From positions 124,001 through 188,000 of the forward strand of contig NZ_JHBV01000043.1 of NCBI RefSeq assembly GCF_000724545.1: DNA of 64,000 bases, in the 5' to 3' direction. The position numbers and the translations under genes were made by a program. Numbering within the stretch: position 1 is the stretch's first letter; each line of letters starts with the position of its first letter. Below, piece by piece: positions 27,290-36,510 of the stretch. Source of the stretch: Aureispira sp. CCB-QB1 (GTDB taxonomy: Bacteria; Bacteroidota; Bacteroidia; Chitinophagales; Saprospiraceae). The notes under the pieces are model-generated. The model saw nothing but the letters and a program-made list of their open reading frames with translations, searched no databases and was not told where the DNA came from.

Positions 27290-29605
27290 ATGAAGAGAAT
27301 TTTCATTTCTATCTTATTCAGTTGTCTATTTGTCCACCAGACAACCGCACAAATGACAAATGAAGGAGCACCTCGCAGTTGGAGTTTAAAAAAAAATCAA
27401 TCTAGAATTGATTATTACTTAATGCCAAAATTTAATTTAGAAAAACAAAAAAAAATAGATGCATTAAATGCCGCCTCGAAAACAAAACCGTGGCAATTTG
27501 GCTATGAATATACCGTCAATTATGGCTTGAATAATAGTGGTACTTGGACGACATTGGCAAATGGAGATCGAATTTGGCAAATTGAGATCGAATCAAAAAA
27601 TGCCTTAACAATGAATTTTGTTTTTGATGACTATCATTTGCCTAAGGGAGCTACTGTTTATTTGTACAATCCCAAAACAAAAGAAGTACAGGGAGCCTAT
27701 ACTCATGCCAATAATAGTGCTGATAGAATGTTAGGAACGACACTTATACAGGGTGATAATGTTGTGATTGAGTACTATGAACCTAAGGTGGTACAAGGTC
27801 TAGGGGCTTTAAATATTAGTATGGTTGTTCATGGATATCGTCAATTAGGAGCTTATCCTAGTAGTAAATTAACGAAAGGTTTGAACGATGCTGGAGATTG
27901 TCATATAGATGTGAATTGTCCGCTGGGTTCAGGGTGGCAAGATCAAATCAATTCAGTTGCGTTGATTATAGAAGGAGGGAATGCACTTTGCTCAGGAGCG
28001 TTGATTAACAACACTTCTAATGATGGAACACCTTATTTCTTAACGGCAGAACATTGTGGAGCTGCAGGTTTTGGCGCATGGGTTTTTCGTTTTAATTGGG
28101 AAAGCCCTGTACCCGTTTGTGCACAAGTAGGTAATAGCCAAGACCCTGGTGCGCCATATAATGAAATAAATGGTGCTGTATTGCGTGCAAAGAAAAGTGA
28201 TTCTGATGTTTTGTTGTTGGAGTTGAATAACACCCCAACAGGAAATGTTTATTATGCGGGTTGGAATAGAAGTACAACTCCTGCAACTCAAGTAACTGGA
28301 ATCCATCATCCTTCTGGCGATGTAAAGAAAATTAGTCGAGATAATGATGCTGCTGTATTTTTAAATGCAGGGAAGTCATTATGGAATGTAGAGGGGTGGG
28401 ATCAAGGAGTAACAGAATCAGGTTCTTCAGGATCCCCTTTATTCAATCAGAATAAATTAATTGTTGGGCAGTTATTTGCGGGGGCATCAGCCTGTGTTGG
28501 TACAAGTGGTAATGCCGATGCAGATGCTTACGGTCGTTTTGATGTTTCTTGGAATGGTACAAGTCCTGCGGATCGTCTGAAAGATTGGTTAGACCCAGGA
28601 AATATAGGGCTGGTACAACAATCTGGTTACGACCCAAATGCTCCAGTATTGGCTGTAGATGCTGGAGTTGTTCAGATTAATGGAATTGAAGCACTTTATT
28701 GTGGCGTAGATTCTTTTATCCCTGAAATTTTAATTCATAATTACGGGAGTGATACCATTACTACTCTAGAGATTGTTTATGATGTGGATGGAATTCCCTA
28801 TCCTAATTATTCGTGGATAGGAACTTTAGCCCCTAATGGTATTGTAAGAGCTTTTTTGCCAACGATAACCTCGACGGATGGAATGCATACATTTACTGCG
28901 GTTACTGTTATGCCCAATGGCATGGTTGATTCTAACACAGTTGATGATGCTCGTAGTATGTCTTTTTCTATTACAAGGGGAGGGCAACAAGTAGATTTGG
29001 AGTTAATTTTGGACTGTTTTGCTAGCGAAACTTCGTGGTCACTAACAGATTCTGCAACTGGTCAAGTTTTGTATAGTAGAGATACGGCTTTCTATCTTGA
29101 TAATTTTTCAACAATAGATACTGCTCAAGAGCGATTTTGTTTGACAAATGGTTGCTATCGTTATACTATCTACGATAAACACGGAGATGGTATGGATGGA
29201 ACAGGTTTTTGTGGTCGTTCAGGAGATTATACGATAAGGGATGAAAATGGCAATGAGTTAGCTCGTATGACAGCGGCAAATGGAAATTTTGGAGATAGCG
29301 CAGTTCATTATTTTTGCTTGCCATATGTTGTTAGTAATCAGATGTCTATTTTTAATTTGAATGAGTTTAAAGTATTTCCAAATCCAACTGATGGAATTGT
29401 TTATGTTAATTTAGGATTAAAAGAATCTGAAAATATTAGGCTAGAACTGTATACGGCAACAGGGCAATTGCTAGAGCAAGTAATTGCTCAAGATAGTACA
29501 TCAGAGCAGTTTGAATTTGATTTAAATATGTATAGTATGGGGATGTATTTTGTGAAACTGCGGGTTGGAGACCAAACACTTGTCAAAAAAATTGTTAAGA
29601 ATTAA
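27290..29605 (+). CDS. Lysyl-endopeptidase-like serine protease, T9SS-secreted, copy 1
   Basis: This 771-residue secreted enzyme has a signal peptide (MKRIFISILFSCLFVHQTTA), an N-terminal prodomain with a conserved MTNEGAPRSWSLKKNQ start, and a chymotrypsin-fold domain of the Achromobacter protease I type. The triad is H255 (YFLTAEHCG), D306 (SDVLLLEL) and S382 (GSSGSPLFN); YYAGWNRSTTPATQVTGIHH is typical of this group. A cell-adhesion-type beta domain and NGCYRYTIYDKHGDGMDG follow. The last 80 residues are a type A sorting domain (FKVFPNPTDGIVYVNLG). It should cleave extracellular protein after lysine. A close tandem copy follows. Confidence 0.88.
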   Translation: MKRIFISILFSCLFVHQTTAQMTNEGAPRSWSLKKNQSRIDYYLMPKFNLEKQKKIDALNAASKTKPWQFGYEYTVNYGLNNSGTWTTLANGDRIWQIEIESKNALTMNFVFDDYHLPKGATVYLYNPKTKEVQGAYTHANNSADRMLGTTLIQGDNVVIEYYEPKVVQGLGALNISMVVHGYRQLGAYPSSKLTKGLNDAGDCHIDVNCPLGSGWQDQINSVALIIEGGNALCSGALINNTSNDGTPYFLTAEHCGAAGFGAWVFRFNWESPVPVCAQVGNSQDPGAPYNEINGAVLRAKKSDSDVLLLELNNTPTGNVYYAGWNRSTTPATQVTGIHHPSGDVKKISRDNDAAVFLNAGKSLWNVEGWDQGVTESGSSGSPLFNQNKLIVGQLFAGASACVGTSGNADADAYGRFDVSWNGTSPADRLKDWLDPGNIGLVQQSGYDPNAPVLAVDAGVVQINGIEALYCGVDSFIPEILIHNYGSDTITTLEIVYDVDGIPYPNYSWIGTLAPNGIVRAFLPTITSTDGMHTFTAVTVMPNGMVDSNTVDDARSMSFSITRGGQQVDLELILDCFASETSWSLTDSATGQVLYSRDTAFYLDNFSTIDTAQERFCLTNGCYRYTIYDKHGDGMDGTGFCGRSGDYTIRDENGNELARMTAANGNFGDSAVHYFCLPYVVSNQMSIFNLNEFKVFPNPTDGIVYVNLGLKESENIRLELYTATGQLLEQVIAQDSTSEQFEFDLNMYSMGMYFVKLRVGDQTLVKKIVKN

Positions 29606-29644
29606 GATACTTTATTTTTTGTCAAAAAGTAGTGGATGTTAGTT

Positions 29645-29681
29645 ACACTCTATGAGCTTTTAGGCTTGTAGGGTGTTTTTT
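29645..29681 (+). terminator. Rho-independent terminator after protease copy 1
   Basis: A 13-bp stem with several G-T pairs (29645-29657 against 29664-29676) followed by a T run. Its left arm, ACACTCTATG, is shared with the terminator after copy 2. Confidence 0.75.
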
Positions 29682-29915
29682 ATACCATATTTAGGAGCGT
29701 ACTAAGTGATAGAAGAGGGCATAAAGAAACTGCTCATGGAATAATCTACGACTACATCGTAACAGTGCAGTACTAAAATTATAGTAATTAAAAGTAAAAT
29801 AAGCGCCTGAAAGATAGGAGCAAATGGTGTTTTGTTGTTGGCTAGAGTCCTTTTTTTATCAACTTCCTGTTTTGTGTTTTGGCAAATAAAAGACATTCTT
29901 TTGTTAATAAAATCT

Positions 29916-29923
29916 TATTTTTG
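29916..29923 (+). promoter_or_regulatory. Possible -7 element for protease copy 2
   Basis: TATTTTTG matches TAnnTTTG, 46 nt before the ATG. The equivalent place in copy 1 is TACTTTTA at 27234. No -33 TTG is correctly spaced. Confidence 0.3.
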
Positions 29924-29969
29924 TTTTGTCCCCACTTTATTTTCGAAATTTTTACCAACAAAGTGTATT

Positions 29970-32285
29970 ATGAGCAGAACTTTTATTTTTATTCTGATAG
30001 GTTGTTTATTAGCGATTCAAACTAAGGCACAAATGACCAATGAGGGACACCCTCATAGTTGGAGTTTAAAAAAATCTAGACCAGCAATTGATTACTATTT
30101 AATGCCAAAATTTGATTTAGAAAAACAAAAAAAAGTAGATGCATTAAATGATGCTACAGGTATGAAGCCTTGGCAATTTGGATATGAGCATACGGTCAAT
30201 TATGGTCTTAATAATAGTGGGACATGGACTACCTTGAAAAACGGGGATCGAATTTGGCAAATCGAGTTTGAGTCAAGAGGAGCTTTAACAATGAACTTGG
30301 TATTTGATGATTATCAATTACCGGCAGGAGCAACGGTTTATTTATATAATCCGAAAACAAAAGAGGTACAAGGCGCTTATACTAGCCAAAACAACAATGC
30401 CGATAGAATGCTAGGAACTACGTTGGTTAAAGGTGATAATATTGTAGTAGAATACTACGAACCGAAAGCTGTCAAAGGAACTGGTGCGTTGAATATAAGT
30501 ATGGTTGTGCATGGGTATCGTTCGCTTAAAGGTTATCCGATGGAAAAGGCAATTAAAGGTCTTAATGACGGAGGGGCATGTAATATAGATGTTGCTTGTC
30601 CATTGGGTTTGGGATGGCAAGATCAGATCAATTCAGTTGCCATTATTATTGTAGGAGGAAGTGGCAACTGTACAGGTGCTTTAATTAACAATACTTCTAA
30701 TGATGGAACACCTTATTTTTTGACGGCTAATCACTGTGGTACCTCAGGTTTAGGAGCATGGGTTTTTCGCTTTAATTGGGATAGTCCTGTACCTGTTTGT
30801 GCTCAAAATGGCAATAGTCAAGACCCTGGAGGACCATACAATGAGGTGAATGGTGCCGTTTTACGAGCAAACAATAGTGGTTCTGATTTTGCATTAATGG
30901 AATTAAATAGCGCCCCAACAGGAAATATCTACTATGCAGGTTGGGACAGAAGTACAACGCCTGCTACAGAAGTAACAGGAATTCACCATCCTCGTGGTGA
31001 TGTAAAGAAAATTTGTCGAGAAGAAGACCCTGTTACTGCACTGAATTGGAGTGGTGCTGCCGTATGGGAAGTAGCAGACTGGGAACAGGGAGTGACAGAG
31101 CCAGGTTCTTCAGGGTCTCCTTTGTTTAATCAAAATCAATTGATTATTGGGCAGTTGTATGGTGGAGGTGCTGCTTGTAACGGAACGAATGACAATGGAT
31201 TAGAGGATAATTATGGTCGTTTGGATGTTTCTTGGAATGGTGCTAGTGCTTCTGAGCGTTTGAAGGATTGGTTAGATCCAGGAAATACCAATGTATTGAC
31301 ACACTCAGGGTACAATCCTAATGGTCCAGGTATTGCTTTGGATGCTGGTGTGGCTCAAATTAGTGGTATAGAAGAGAACTATTGTAATGTTGATTCTTTT
31401 ATTCCTGAAATTTCCATTCGAAACTATGGCAGCGATACGATTACCACTGTAGACATTATCTATGATGTAGACGGCGTAGCTTATCCTACTTATTCTTGGA
31501 CAGGAACTCTGCTTCCTAATAGCATGGCAACGGTTGTTTTGCCAACGGTAACGGCAAGCGCTGGAGCACATATATTTAATGCCAAAACGATAACACCTAA
31601 TGGTGCATTGGATTCTAATGTGGTTAACGATGCTCGTAGTGTGCCTTTCTTTATAACTTTGGGAGGTCAATCGGTAGCATATTCATTGGCTTTTGACTGT
31701 TTTGGGAGCGAAACAAGTTGGTCTATTAGCGATTCGGCAAGTGGGATCGTTTTGTATAGCGGCGGTCCTTATAGCAACAACTTTTCAAGTTTGGATACTT
31801 TCAAAGAGCAATTTTGCCTAGCAGATGGTTGTTATCGTTATACAATATATGATAATTATGGAGATGGCTTGGATGGTACCAGTAGTTTCTGTGGTCGTTC
31901 AGGAGATTATTGGATTGCGGATGCTGTTGGCAATGAACTTGTGAAAATGACTGCTCCCAATGGAAATTTTGGAGATAGCGCTGTCCACTATTTTTGCTTA
32001 CCTCTTGTTATCAATGGTCAAACAAATGTGAATTCCCTAAACGAGTTGAATGTATATCCTAATCCAACAGAGGGAATGGTGTCTATTGATTTTGCCTTAA
32101 AAGAATCTCAAGATGTTCAATTAGAACTATATACAATAACAGGGCAGTTGCTAGAACAAATAAGCTTAGGGAATAGTATTGCGGAGCGACTTGAATTAGA
32201 TTTGAAACAGTACAATGCAGGAATGTATTTTATAAAGTTGCGAGTTGGTGATCAAACCTATGCTAAGAAAATTATCAAACATTAG
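29970..32285 (+). CDS. Lysyl-endopeptidase-like serine protease, T9SS-secreted, copy 2
   Basis: This 771-residue tandem paralogue has the same layout as the preceding gene. It has a signal peptide (MSRTFIFILIGCLLAIQTKA), a prodomain (MTNEGHPHSWSLKKS), a catalytic domain with H255 (YFLTANHCG) and S383 (GSSGSPLFN), the aspartate in GSDFALMEL, and a type A sorting domain (LNVYPNPTEGMVSIDF). The ATG at 29970 is chosen because it starts the signal peptide and corresponds to the copy 1 start; an open frame from a TTG at 29832 lies inside the leader shared with copy 1. Differences cluster in surface loops around the active site, which may change specificity. Confidence 0.88.
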   Translation: MSRTFIFILIGCLLAIQTKAQMTNEGHPHSWSLKKSRPAIDYYLMPKFDLEKQKKVDALNDATGMKPWQFGYEHTVNYGLNNSGTWTTLKNGDRIWQIEFESRGALTMNLVFDDYQLPAGATVYLYNPKTKEVQGAYTSQNNNADRMLGTTLVKGDNIVVEYYEPKAVKGTGALNISMVVHGYRSLKGYPMEKAIKGLNDGGACNIDVACPLGLGWQDQINSVAIIIVGGSGNCTGALINNTSNDGTPYFLTANHCGTSGLGAWVFRFNWDSPVPVCAQNGNSQDPGGPYNEVNGAVLRANNSGSDFALMELNSAPTGNIYYAGWDRSTTPATEVTGIHHPRGDVKKICREEDPVTALNWSGAAVWEVADWEQGVTEPGSSGSPLFNQNQLIIGQLYGGGAACNGTNDNGLEDNYGRLDVSWNGASASERLKDWLDPGNTNVLTHSGYNPNGPGIALDAGVAQISGIEENYCNVDSFIPEISIRNYGSDTITTVDIIYDVDGVAYPTYSWTGTLLPNSMATVVLPTVTASAGAHIFNAKTITPNGALDSNVVNDARSVPFFITLGGQSVAYSLAFDCFGSETSWSISDSASGIVLYSGGPYSNNFSSLDTFKEQFCLADGCYRYTIYDNYGDGLDGTSSFCGRSGDYWIADAVGNELVKMTAPNGNFGDSAVHYFCLPLVINGQTNVNSLNELNVYPNPTEGMVSIDFALKESQDVQLELYTITGQLLEQISLGNSIAERLELDLKQYNAGMYFIKLRVGDQTYAKKIIKH

Positions 32286-32320
32286 TAGGAGCATAGAATC
32301 TTATACTAGATAAATAAACA

Positions 32321-32504
32321 TAAGTAATCGTTCATAAAAATTTATAGGCAAAATAGAATTCTTTTTGCACTGTTCTTCATCAAAAAATCTCGTTTTAGCC
32401 CGCTACCACGAAGTAGCACCGCAGGTAAAACTTCAATTCTTTTCTTTGAACAGCACTAAAAACAATTACATTTTTAACTATACTTTTTTCTGTCCACTTA
32501 CTTA
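32321..32504 (+). mobile_element. Family A MITE-like element (184 bp)
   Basis: It starts TAAGTAATCGTTCA and ends CCACTTACTTA, giving a 7-bp terminal inverted repeat TAAGTAA/TTACTTA. The interior shares TTCTTTTTGCACT, CTTCATC and CGCTACCACGAAGTAGCACC with the element at 48391. It contains no open frame. A non-autonomous mobile element is the simplest reading. Confidence 0.7.
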
Positions 32505-32519
32505 ATAAAAGAAAGAAAA

Positions 32520-32557
32520 AACACTCTATGGGCTTTGTCTATAGAGTGTTCTTTTTT
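32520..32557 (+). terminator. Rho-independent terminator after protease copy 2
   Basis: A 10-bp stem (AACACTCTAT region at 32520-32529, ATAGAGTGTT at 32541-32550) followed by CTTTTTT. It lies beyond the family A element, about 235 nt after the stop. Confidence 0.75.
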
Positions 32558-32712
32558 GAGATTGGTGTTATAGTTTAAAAAATTATTAAATATAATTAGA
32601 TGAATCTTGTTTTTGTTCTTTGAGAGTTGTTGATTGTCAATAGTTTTTGCTTTGGATATAGAGGCGATATTCTTTACATATAATTTACATATATAGACCC
32701 ATTAAAAAAGGC

Positions 32713-32743
32713 TTGATGTGGCTAAACAAAAGACGTAATTTTG
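32713..32743 (+). promoter_or_regulatory. Bacteroidota-type promoter for the PilJ-like repeat gene
   Basis: TTG at 32713-32715, a 20-nt spacer and TAATTTTG at 32736-32743 match the -33/-7 consensus (TTG-N19-21-TAnnTTTG) exactly. The ATG is 44 nt downstream. Confidence 0.6.
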
Positions 32744-32786
32744 TAATAGTTCTAATCCTCATTTATCTTTCTACAACTATCTAGTC

Positions 32787-34382
32787 ATGCAACAATTTAC
32801 ACACTTCATTGCTATTTGTATATTTCTTTTGCCCTCGTTTCTTTATGCCAATAGTAAAGGACCGTCCATCAAAGAAGCGTTAGAAATTACTGTAGAACAA
32901 CAAATTTTATCGCAGAAGATTGCCAAAATCTATTTGACTTTATGTTACGATATTAGAAACCCAAAGCTGTACAAAGACAGAGCAGCGACAGTTGCCAAAT
33001 ATGAAGAACAATTGTATCAGTTGAGTTTATTTATACCAAACGAGCGGGTAAAAGAACACATCCAAGCGGTTCGTGTTGTCTGGAAAGAGTTCAAAAGTAT
33101 TGCTGATTGGTCCATCAAAAAGTCCTCGATTACGGCGTTGTTGAACAAAGCTAAGGAATTGCTAAAAGCCTCTAAAATGCTTCATTCTGCTTATCAAGAA
33201 TATGAATATACAATTCAAGACGACAATAACTGGATTACTATTAATCAATACATCAATCAGGTGCAACATCAAAAGATTTTGATGCAGCAAATTTTAACGT
33301 ATTATATGGCAAATGGTCATACCGATGAAACATTAGATTGCGCTACAGAATTAGCAACTTTTCAAAAATCATTTGTGCGTATTTTATACATTCTCGAAAA
33401 AGCAACGACTACTTCGGCTTCTATTCAAGAAACATTGCAGTTAATTAGAACCCAATGGCTTTCTATTATAAAGCAGTTTTCGGTTAAAGAAAATGATGTA
33501 GAAGCTTTGCATCGAATCTTAGAACAAGGAACAGCTATTGAAGAGAATATCCAAAAAGTAATGGATAGTTATGGTGTGCTTAGTGCCAATCTTTCTTTGA
33601 GTCATATGATTCATCAAGGGGCAAAACAATGCGTATTAGTACAGCAAATGTCCACTACTTATGTTACTAGTAATCACAAAGATATCAAGTACGTTTATCA
33701 GCAACAAATCTTAGATCAAACCAATGATTTTGAACACAACTTAGAAGGTATGCTGCTGGCAGCACCAACACTTGAAATTCAGGATGCTGTAGAGGTTGTT
33801 CAGACTATGTGGAAAAACTATAAGAACCTATTGGTCAATTTTGAGACAATGAATGAGGTGCAAACATTCAAAACTTTGGAACAAGGTTTGGTGGTGATGG
33901 CAGCCTGTGACCAAGCCAATGTAATGATCAAACGTCATGCTGAAACAGTTCCTGCTTACCAAAAGATTTTACCCCAAAACAACGGAAATTCTCCCATGTC
34001 AGAAGACATGATTTTTCAAATAGAACAGCTTAGTCACTTAAAAATAGAAAGTCAACGGAGCGCACTTTATTTTATGATGAAAGCATTAAATTGGGATATT
34101 GCATTGTCTATAAAGCGTTTAGAAGCTAGTCGAGTTCGGTTTAAAAAGTTGTTGGCAATTTTAGAGCAAAGTGTCGAGGAGCCTAGTAGACAAAAAGTTC
34201 TAGCTGAAATTAAGAAGCTTTGGGAAACATTGAATGATGTTTACGAAGAAGGGACTAAGGATAATTTTCTCAAAGTCGTTCAGCAGCAACAAGAATTGAA
34301 TCAAAAACTAAATAAATTGAGCGATGCTTGTATTTATGAATTGAATCAATTATTTGCTCAAGATTTGCAGATTAATTATTGA
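32787..34382 (+). CDS. Exported protein with four PilJ-like helical repeats
   Basis: This 531-residue protein (signal peptide MQQFTHFIAICIFLLPSFLYA) appears to consist of four copies of a helical hairpin related to the PilJ/type IV pili chemoreceptor N-terminal domain. Each has a glutamine-rich helix followed about 50 residues later by a W-containing helix: EQQILSQKIAKIYL (about 28-110), QHQKILMQQILTYYM (about 150-233), AKQCVLVQQMSTTYV (about 270-352) and IESQRSALYFMMKAL (about 406-492). PilJ domains sense signals in the periplasm, but here no membrane helix or methyl-accepting signalling domain is attached. It may be a free ligand-binding protein. It overlaps the convergent lipocalin-like gene by 7 nt. 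Confidence 0.7.
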   Translation: MQQFTHFIAICIFLLPSFLYANSKGPSIKEALEITVEQQILSQKIAKIYLTLCYDIRNPKLYKDRAATVAKYEEQLYQLSLFIPNERVKEHIQAVRVVWKEFKSIADWSIKKSSITALLNKAKELLKASKMLHSAYQEYEYTIQDDNNWITINQYINQVQHQKILMQQILTYYMANGHTDETLDCATELATFQKSFVRILYILEKATTTSASIQETLQLIRTQWLSIIKQFSVKENDVEALHRILEQGTAIEENIQKVMDSYGVLSANLSLSHMIHQGAKQCVLVQQMSTTYVTSNHKDIKYVYQQQILDQTNDFEHNLEGMLLAAPTLEIQDAVEVVQTMWKNYKNLLVNFETMNEVQTFKTLEQGLVVMAACDQANVMIKRHAETVPAYQKILPQNNGNSPMSEDMIFQIEQLSHLKIESQRSALYFMMKALNWDIALSIKRLEASRVRFKKLLAILEQSVEEPSRQKVLAEIKKLWETLNDVYEEGTKDNFLKVVQQQQELNQKLNKLSDACIYELNQLFAQDLQINY

Positions 34383-34972
34383 TGTTTTTCGCTTAATAAC
34401 GATTGTTGAATCGTAACTAAGTTAGTTGATATGTTTAACTGTTTTAGTTGAGTATCAATAGCTTGTTCCTGTGCTAAAGACAGTTTTTTTTGTCTAGAAA
34501 TAACATCATAACCGTTGGGAGTGAATAATGTTTTTTGAAAATATATAATTGCCCAACTTTGATCTGGTGCAAGGTGTAAAATTTCCCATTTACTAGTTAA
34601 CATAGCCAGCAGCCCTTTGCCGCGCCACATGAATTTTCGATTATTGGCATCTAGTACTGTATCATAACCTTTAATGGACTTTGTCTTGCCATTTTGTTGA
34701 TATTGTACAATATCTAATAATCTTTTTTGTCCCTTTTTTTCTTGGAGGGTATAATTGAATGTCGGGTTGGCTTTGTTTCCTTTTAGCCACATTGGGAAAT
34801 TACTTTGATTGATATACCAACGACCTTCTAAATCTTGTAAGTTGATTTTCATATAGTTATGTTTGTTAAAATATACAGAAGTAAAGGGAGATGGAGTACA
34901 CAATATTTGACTAATACCACAGAAGAACAGGAAATAAAAAAATGACAAAAAGACAAGGATTGGGTATTTCAT
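34376..34972 (-). CDS. Lipocalin-like protein
   Basis: The domain from LQDLEGRWYINQSNFPMW to about residue 160 looks like a calycin barrel: an initial GxW strand, then NPTFNYTLQEKKGQKRLLDI, KGYDTVLDANNRKFMWRG and WEILHLAPDQSWAIIYFQKT, as in lipocalins of the ApoD/violaxanthin-de-epoxidase type. Lipocalins carry small hydrophobic molecules; the ligand is unknown. The start is uncertain. ATG at 34972 gives a 198-residue protein with a hydrophobic signal-like leader; ATG at 34852 gives a 158-residue cytosolic form that starts right at the domain, with a near-consensus promoter just before it. The longer form is given. Confidence 0.6.
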   Translation of the reverse strand: MKYPILVFLSFFYFLFFCGISQILCTPSPFTSVYFNKHNYMKINLQDLEGRWYINQSNFPMWLKGNKANPTFNYTLQEKKGQKRLLDIVQYQQNGKTKSIKGYDTVLDANNRKFMWRGKGLLAMLTSKWEILHLAPDQSWAIIYFQKTLFTPNGYDVISRQKKLSLAQEQAIDTQLKQLNISTNLVTIQQSLLSEKHQ

Positions 34973-35170
34973 AGTGCAATGCTTATTGGGCTTTTTCTTA
35001 CAATTATTAATATCAATAGCTAGTGCTACTATCGTATAACAACTAGCAACAGCGAGATGTTTAATGGAGCGTATTGAAATATGACCACAATAGTGCCAGC
35101 AAACCACCTAAGCAGTGTCACTATATTTATAAACTAATAATGATTGAGCACGTATAATTAGATGCTATTA

Positions 35171-36202
35171 TTAAGCTTCTAAAGCATAAATAAGTACTTT
35201 TATTTCTGCCAGCAAACGATTTTCTAACCATGTTTTTTCTTGGATGTCTAATAACTCCAAGATTCCATCATGTTCTAAATTAAAATCCTGCCAGACATCT
35301 TCAAGATAACTGGTTTTAATTTCTTTTAATCGTTCTTGATTGTCAAAGTCTAAATGTCCAATTTTAGAAAGCACATTATTCAGTCTATTTTTAGTAATGG
35401 AGTTTCTCAAATCTAATAATAAAAAGTTTAGCGCTTCGCTATTGGTTTTTTGAGTTGTGCTAAATGACCATTTTTGAGCTTGATGAAATTTTATATCTTC
35501 TGCGAAAGCTTCATTTTTGAGCTTCAAAGTAGGGCGAAAATAAGAAGCATCCAAAGGGTCAACAATATTTTGCAAAGGTTTTAAAACAACTCCTTCTGCT
35601 AGATTAGAATGTAGAGGGGGCAAGCCCAACAAGGTAGGTAAGTGGGAATCAAAGGCAATATCATAATCTAAACAAGTATTTAGAGGTCCTTGATGCAATA
35701 TTGTAGCATAAAAAATGTTTGCCTCCTCAAAATAGGCAATGGCTTTTTCGTAATCCAAATAATAACGGTGTTCTTGGGTTTCAATGGCAATATCAAAAGC
35801 ACAAAAATGAATATTAGGACTGTAGTAAACACCTGTTTGAATGGCGTGCAAATCAGCAATAGATTCAACTTCAGGGTGTGGATAGGCACCTCCAAAAAGT
35901 TCTCCATAGATCGCATAACTTTCGGCGGGAAACTCTAAGGCTAATAACTCAAATAAAGATAATATTTTTTCTTCTAAACGTTGAACCACTATTTGAAAAC
36001 CAAAAAAGTCGTCTGTCCATGCTAACTTTGTTTTGCGTTTTGCAAACCCTAATGTTCGATCTTTGTAAGTCAAACAAAAGTTAGCGCCATGTACTTTTTC
36101 TGTCACGACCCAATCTACTTTATGTAAGAGTGCGTATTGTTGCTCATTCAGACGTAACTTTTTTAAGCTAGTCGGCATTTTTTCGTAGGCCTTAAAATCC
36201 AT
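35171..36202 (-). CDS. RNA ligase, T4 Rnl2-like family
   Basis: This 343-residue protein has the nucleotidyltransferase motifs of ATP-dependent RNA ligases: motif I VVTEKVHGANF with the adenylated K36, motif III YAIYGELFGG, motif IIIa HFCAFDIAIE, motif IV AEGVVLKPLQ, and motif V with paired lysines in RPTLKLKNEAFAED. The spacing resembles the Rnl2 branch, which seals 3'-OH/5'-phosphate nicks in duplex RNA. The last 100 residues would be the helical C-terminal domain. Such ligases repair or edit RNA. A PIF1-like helicase gene lies upstream on the same strand but 308 nt away with repeats between, so an operon is unlikely. Confidence 0.85.
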   Translation of the reverse strand: MDFKAYEKMPTSLKKLRLNEQQYALLHKVDWVVTEKVHGANFCLTYKDRTLGFAKRKTKLAWTDDFFGFQIVVQRLEEKILSLFELLALEFPAESYAIYGELFGGAYPHPEVESIADLHAIQTGVYYSPNIHFCAFDIAIETQEHRYYLDYEKAIAYFEEANIFYATILHQGPLNTCLDYDIAFDSHLPTLLGLPPLHSNLAEGVVLKPLQNIVDPLDASYFRPTLKLKNEAFAEDIKFHQAQKWSFSTTQKTNSEALNFLLLDLRNSITKNRLNNVLSKIGHLDFDNQERLKEIKTSYLEDVWQDFNLEHDGILELLDIQEKTWLENRLLAEIKVLIYALEA

Positions 36203-36510
36203 CGTATTCTATTTATAAGTGTACTTGAATAACAGCTAGAACACTTAAAAAAGTTCGATGAAATAAGTATTAATCCGCTTAAAAATTGCATTGGATTGAT
36301 TGTTAATTTAATATAAAATAAATTTTTATATCTCGCTAACTAAGAGTAGCAACTTCATATGAAATGAAGGTTATGAAATAAATACCACGCAGTAGCAGCA
36401 CAGCTAACTAAAAGCGCAACGCTCACGAAGTACCACGCAGTAGCAGCGCAGCTAATCACCAAGCTACAAACCTTAATAGGGAGGAGCACAAAACGGTTTG
36501 TTCATGAACA
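36203..36510. other. Repeat-rich spacer between RNA ligase and helicase genes
   Basis: It holds two core-repeat copies (36385 and 36433) separated by AAAAGCGCAACGCTCACGAAG, and an AT-rich part next to the ligase with the motif AGTTCGATGA at 36252, similar to the family B end. No gene. Confidence 0.6.
36385..36460 (+). repeat. Tandem pair of CCACGNAGTAGCAGCG core repeats
   Basis: Two direct copies start at 36385 (CCACGCAGTAGCAGCACAGC) and 36433 (CCACGCAGTAGCAGCGCAGC), 48 nt apart, both continuing TAA. No terminal inverted repeat could be assigned. Confidence 0.8.

Larger units (their letters stand above)
29606..29969. other. Spacer between protease copies
   Basis: It holds the terminator at 29645-29681 and the leader of the second copy from about 29847. 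That leader aligns with 27167-27289, sharing TTTTTTTATC, GGCAAAT and ATTTTCGAAATTT. No additional gene. Confidence 0.65.
32286..32786. other. Spacer with family A element, terminator and promoter
   Basis: In order it holds a family A element at 32321-32504, the protease terminator at 32520-32557 and a well-formed promoter at 32713-32743. Nothing else is recognised in 501 nt. Confidence 0.75.

Noticed and set aside
29832-29969. Longer start for the second protease
   Set aside because: The stretch corresponds to the non-coding leader of the first copy; the signal peptide begins at 29970.
36385-36460. Possible CRISPR-like direct repeats
   Set aside because: Only two units, and the same sequence is dispersed singly and in both orientations elsewhere; no spacer-like pattern or cas gene.
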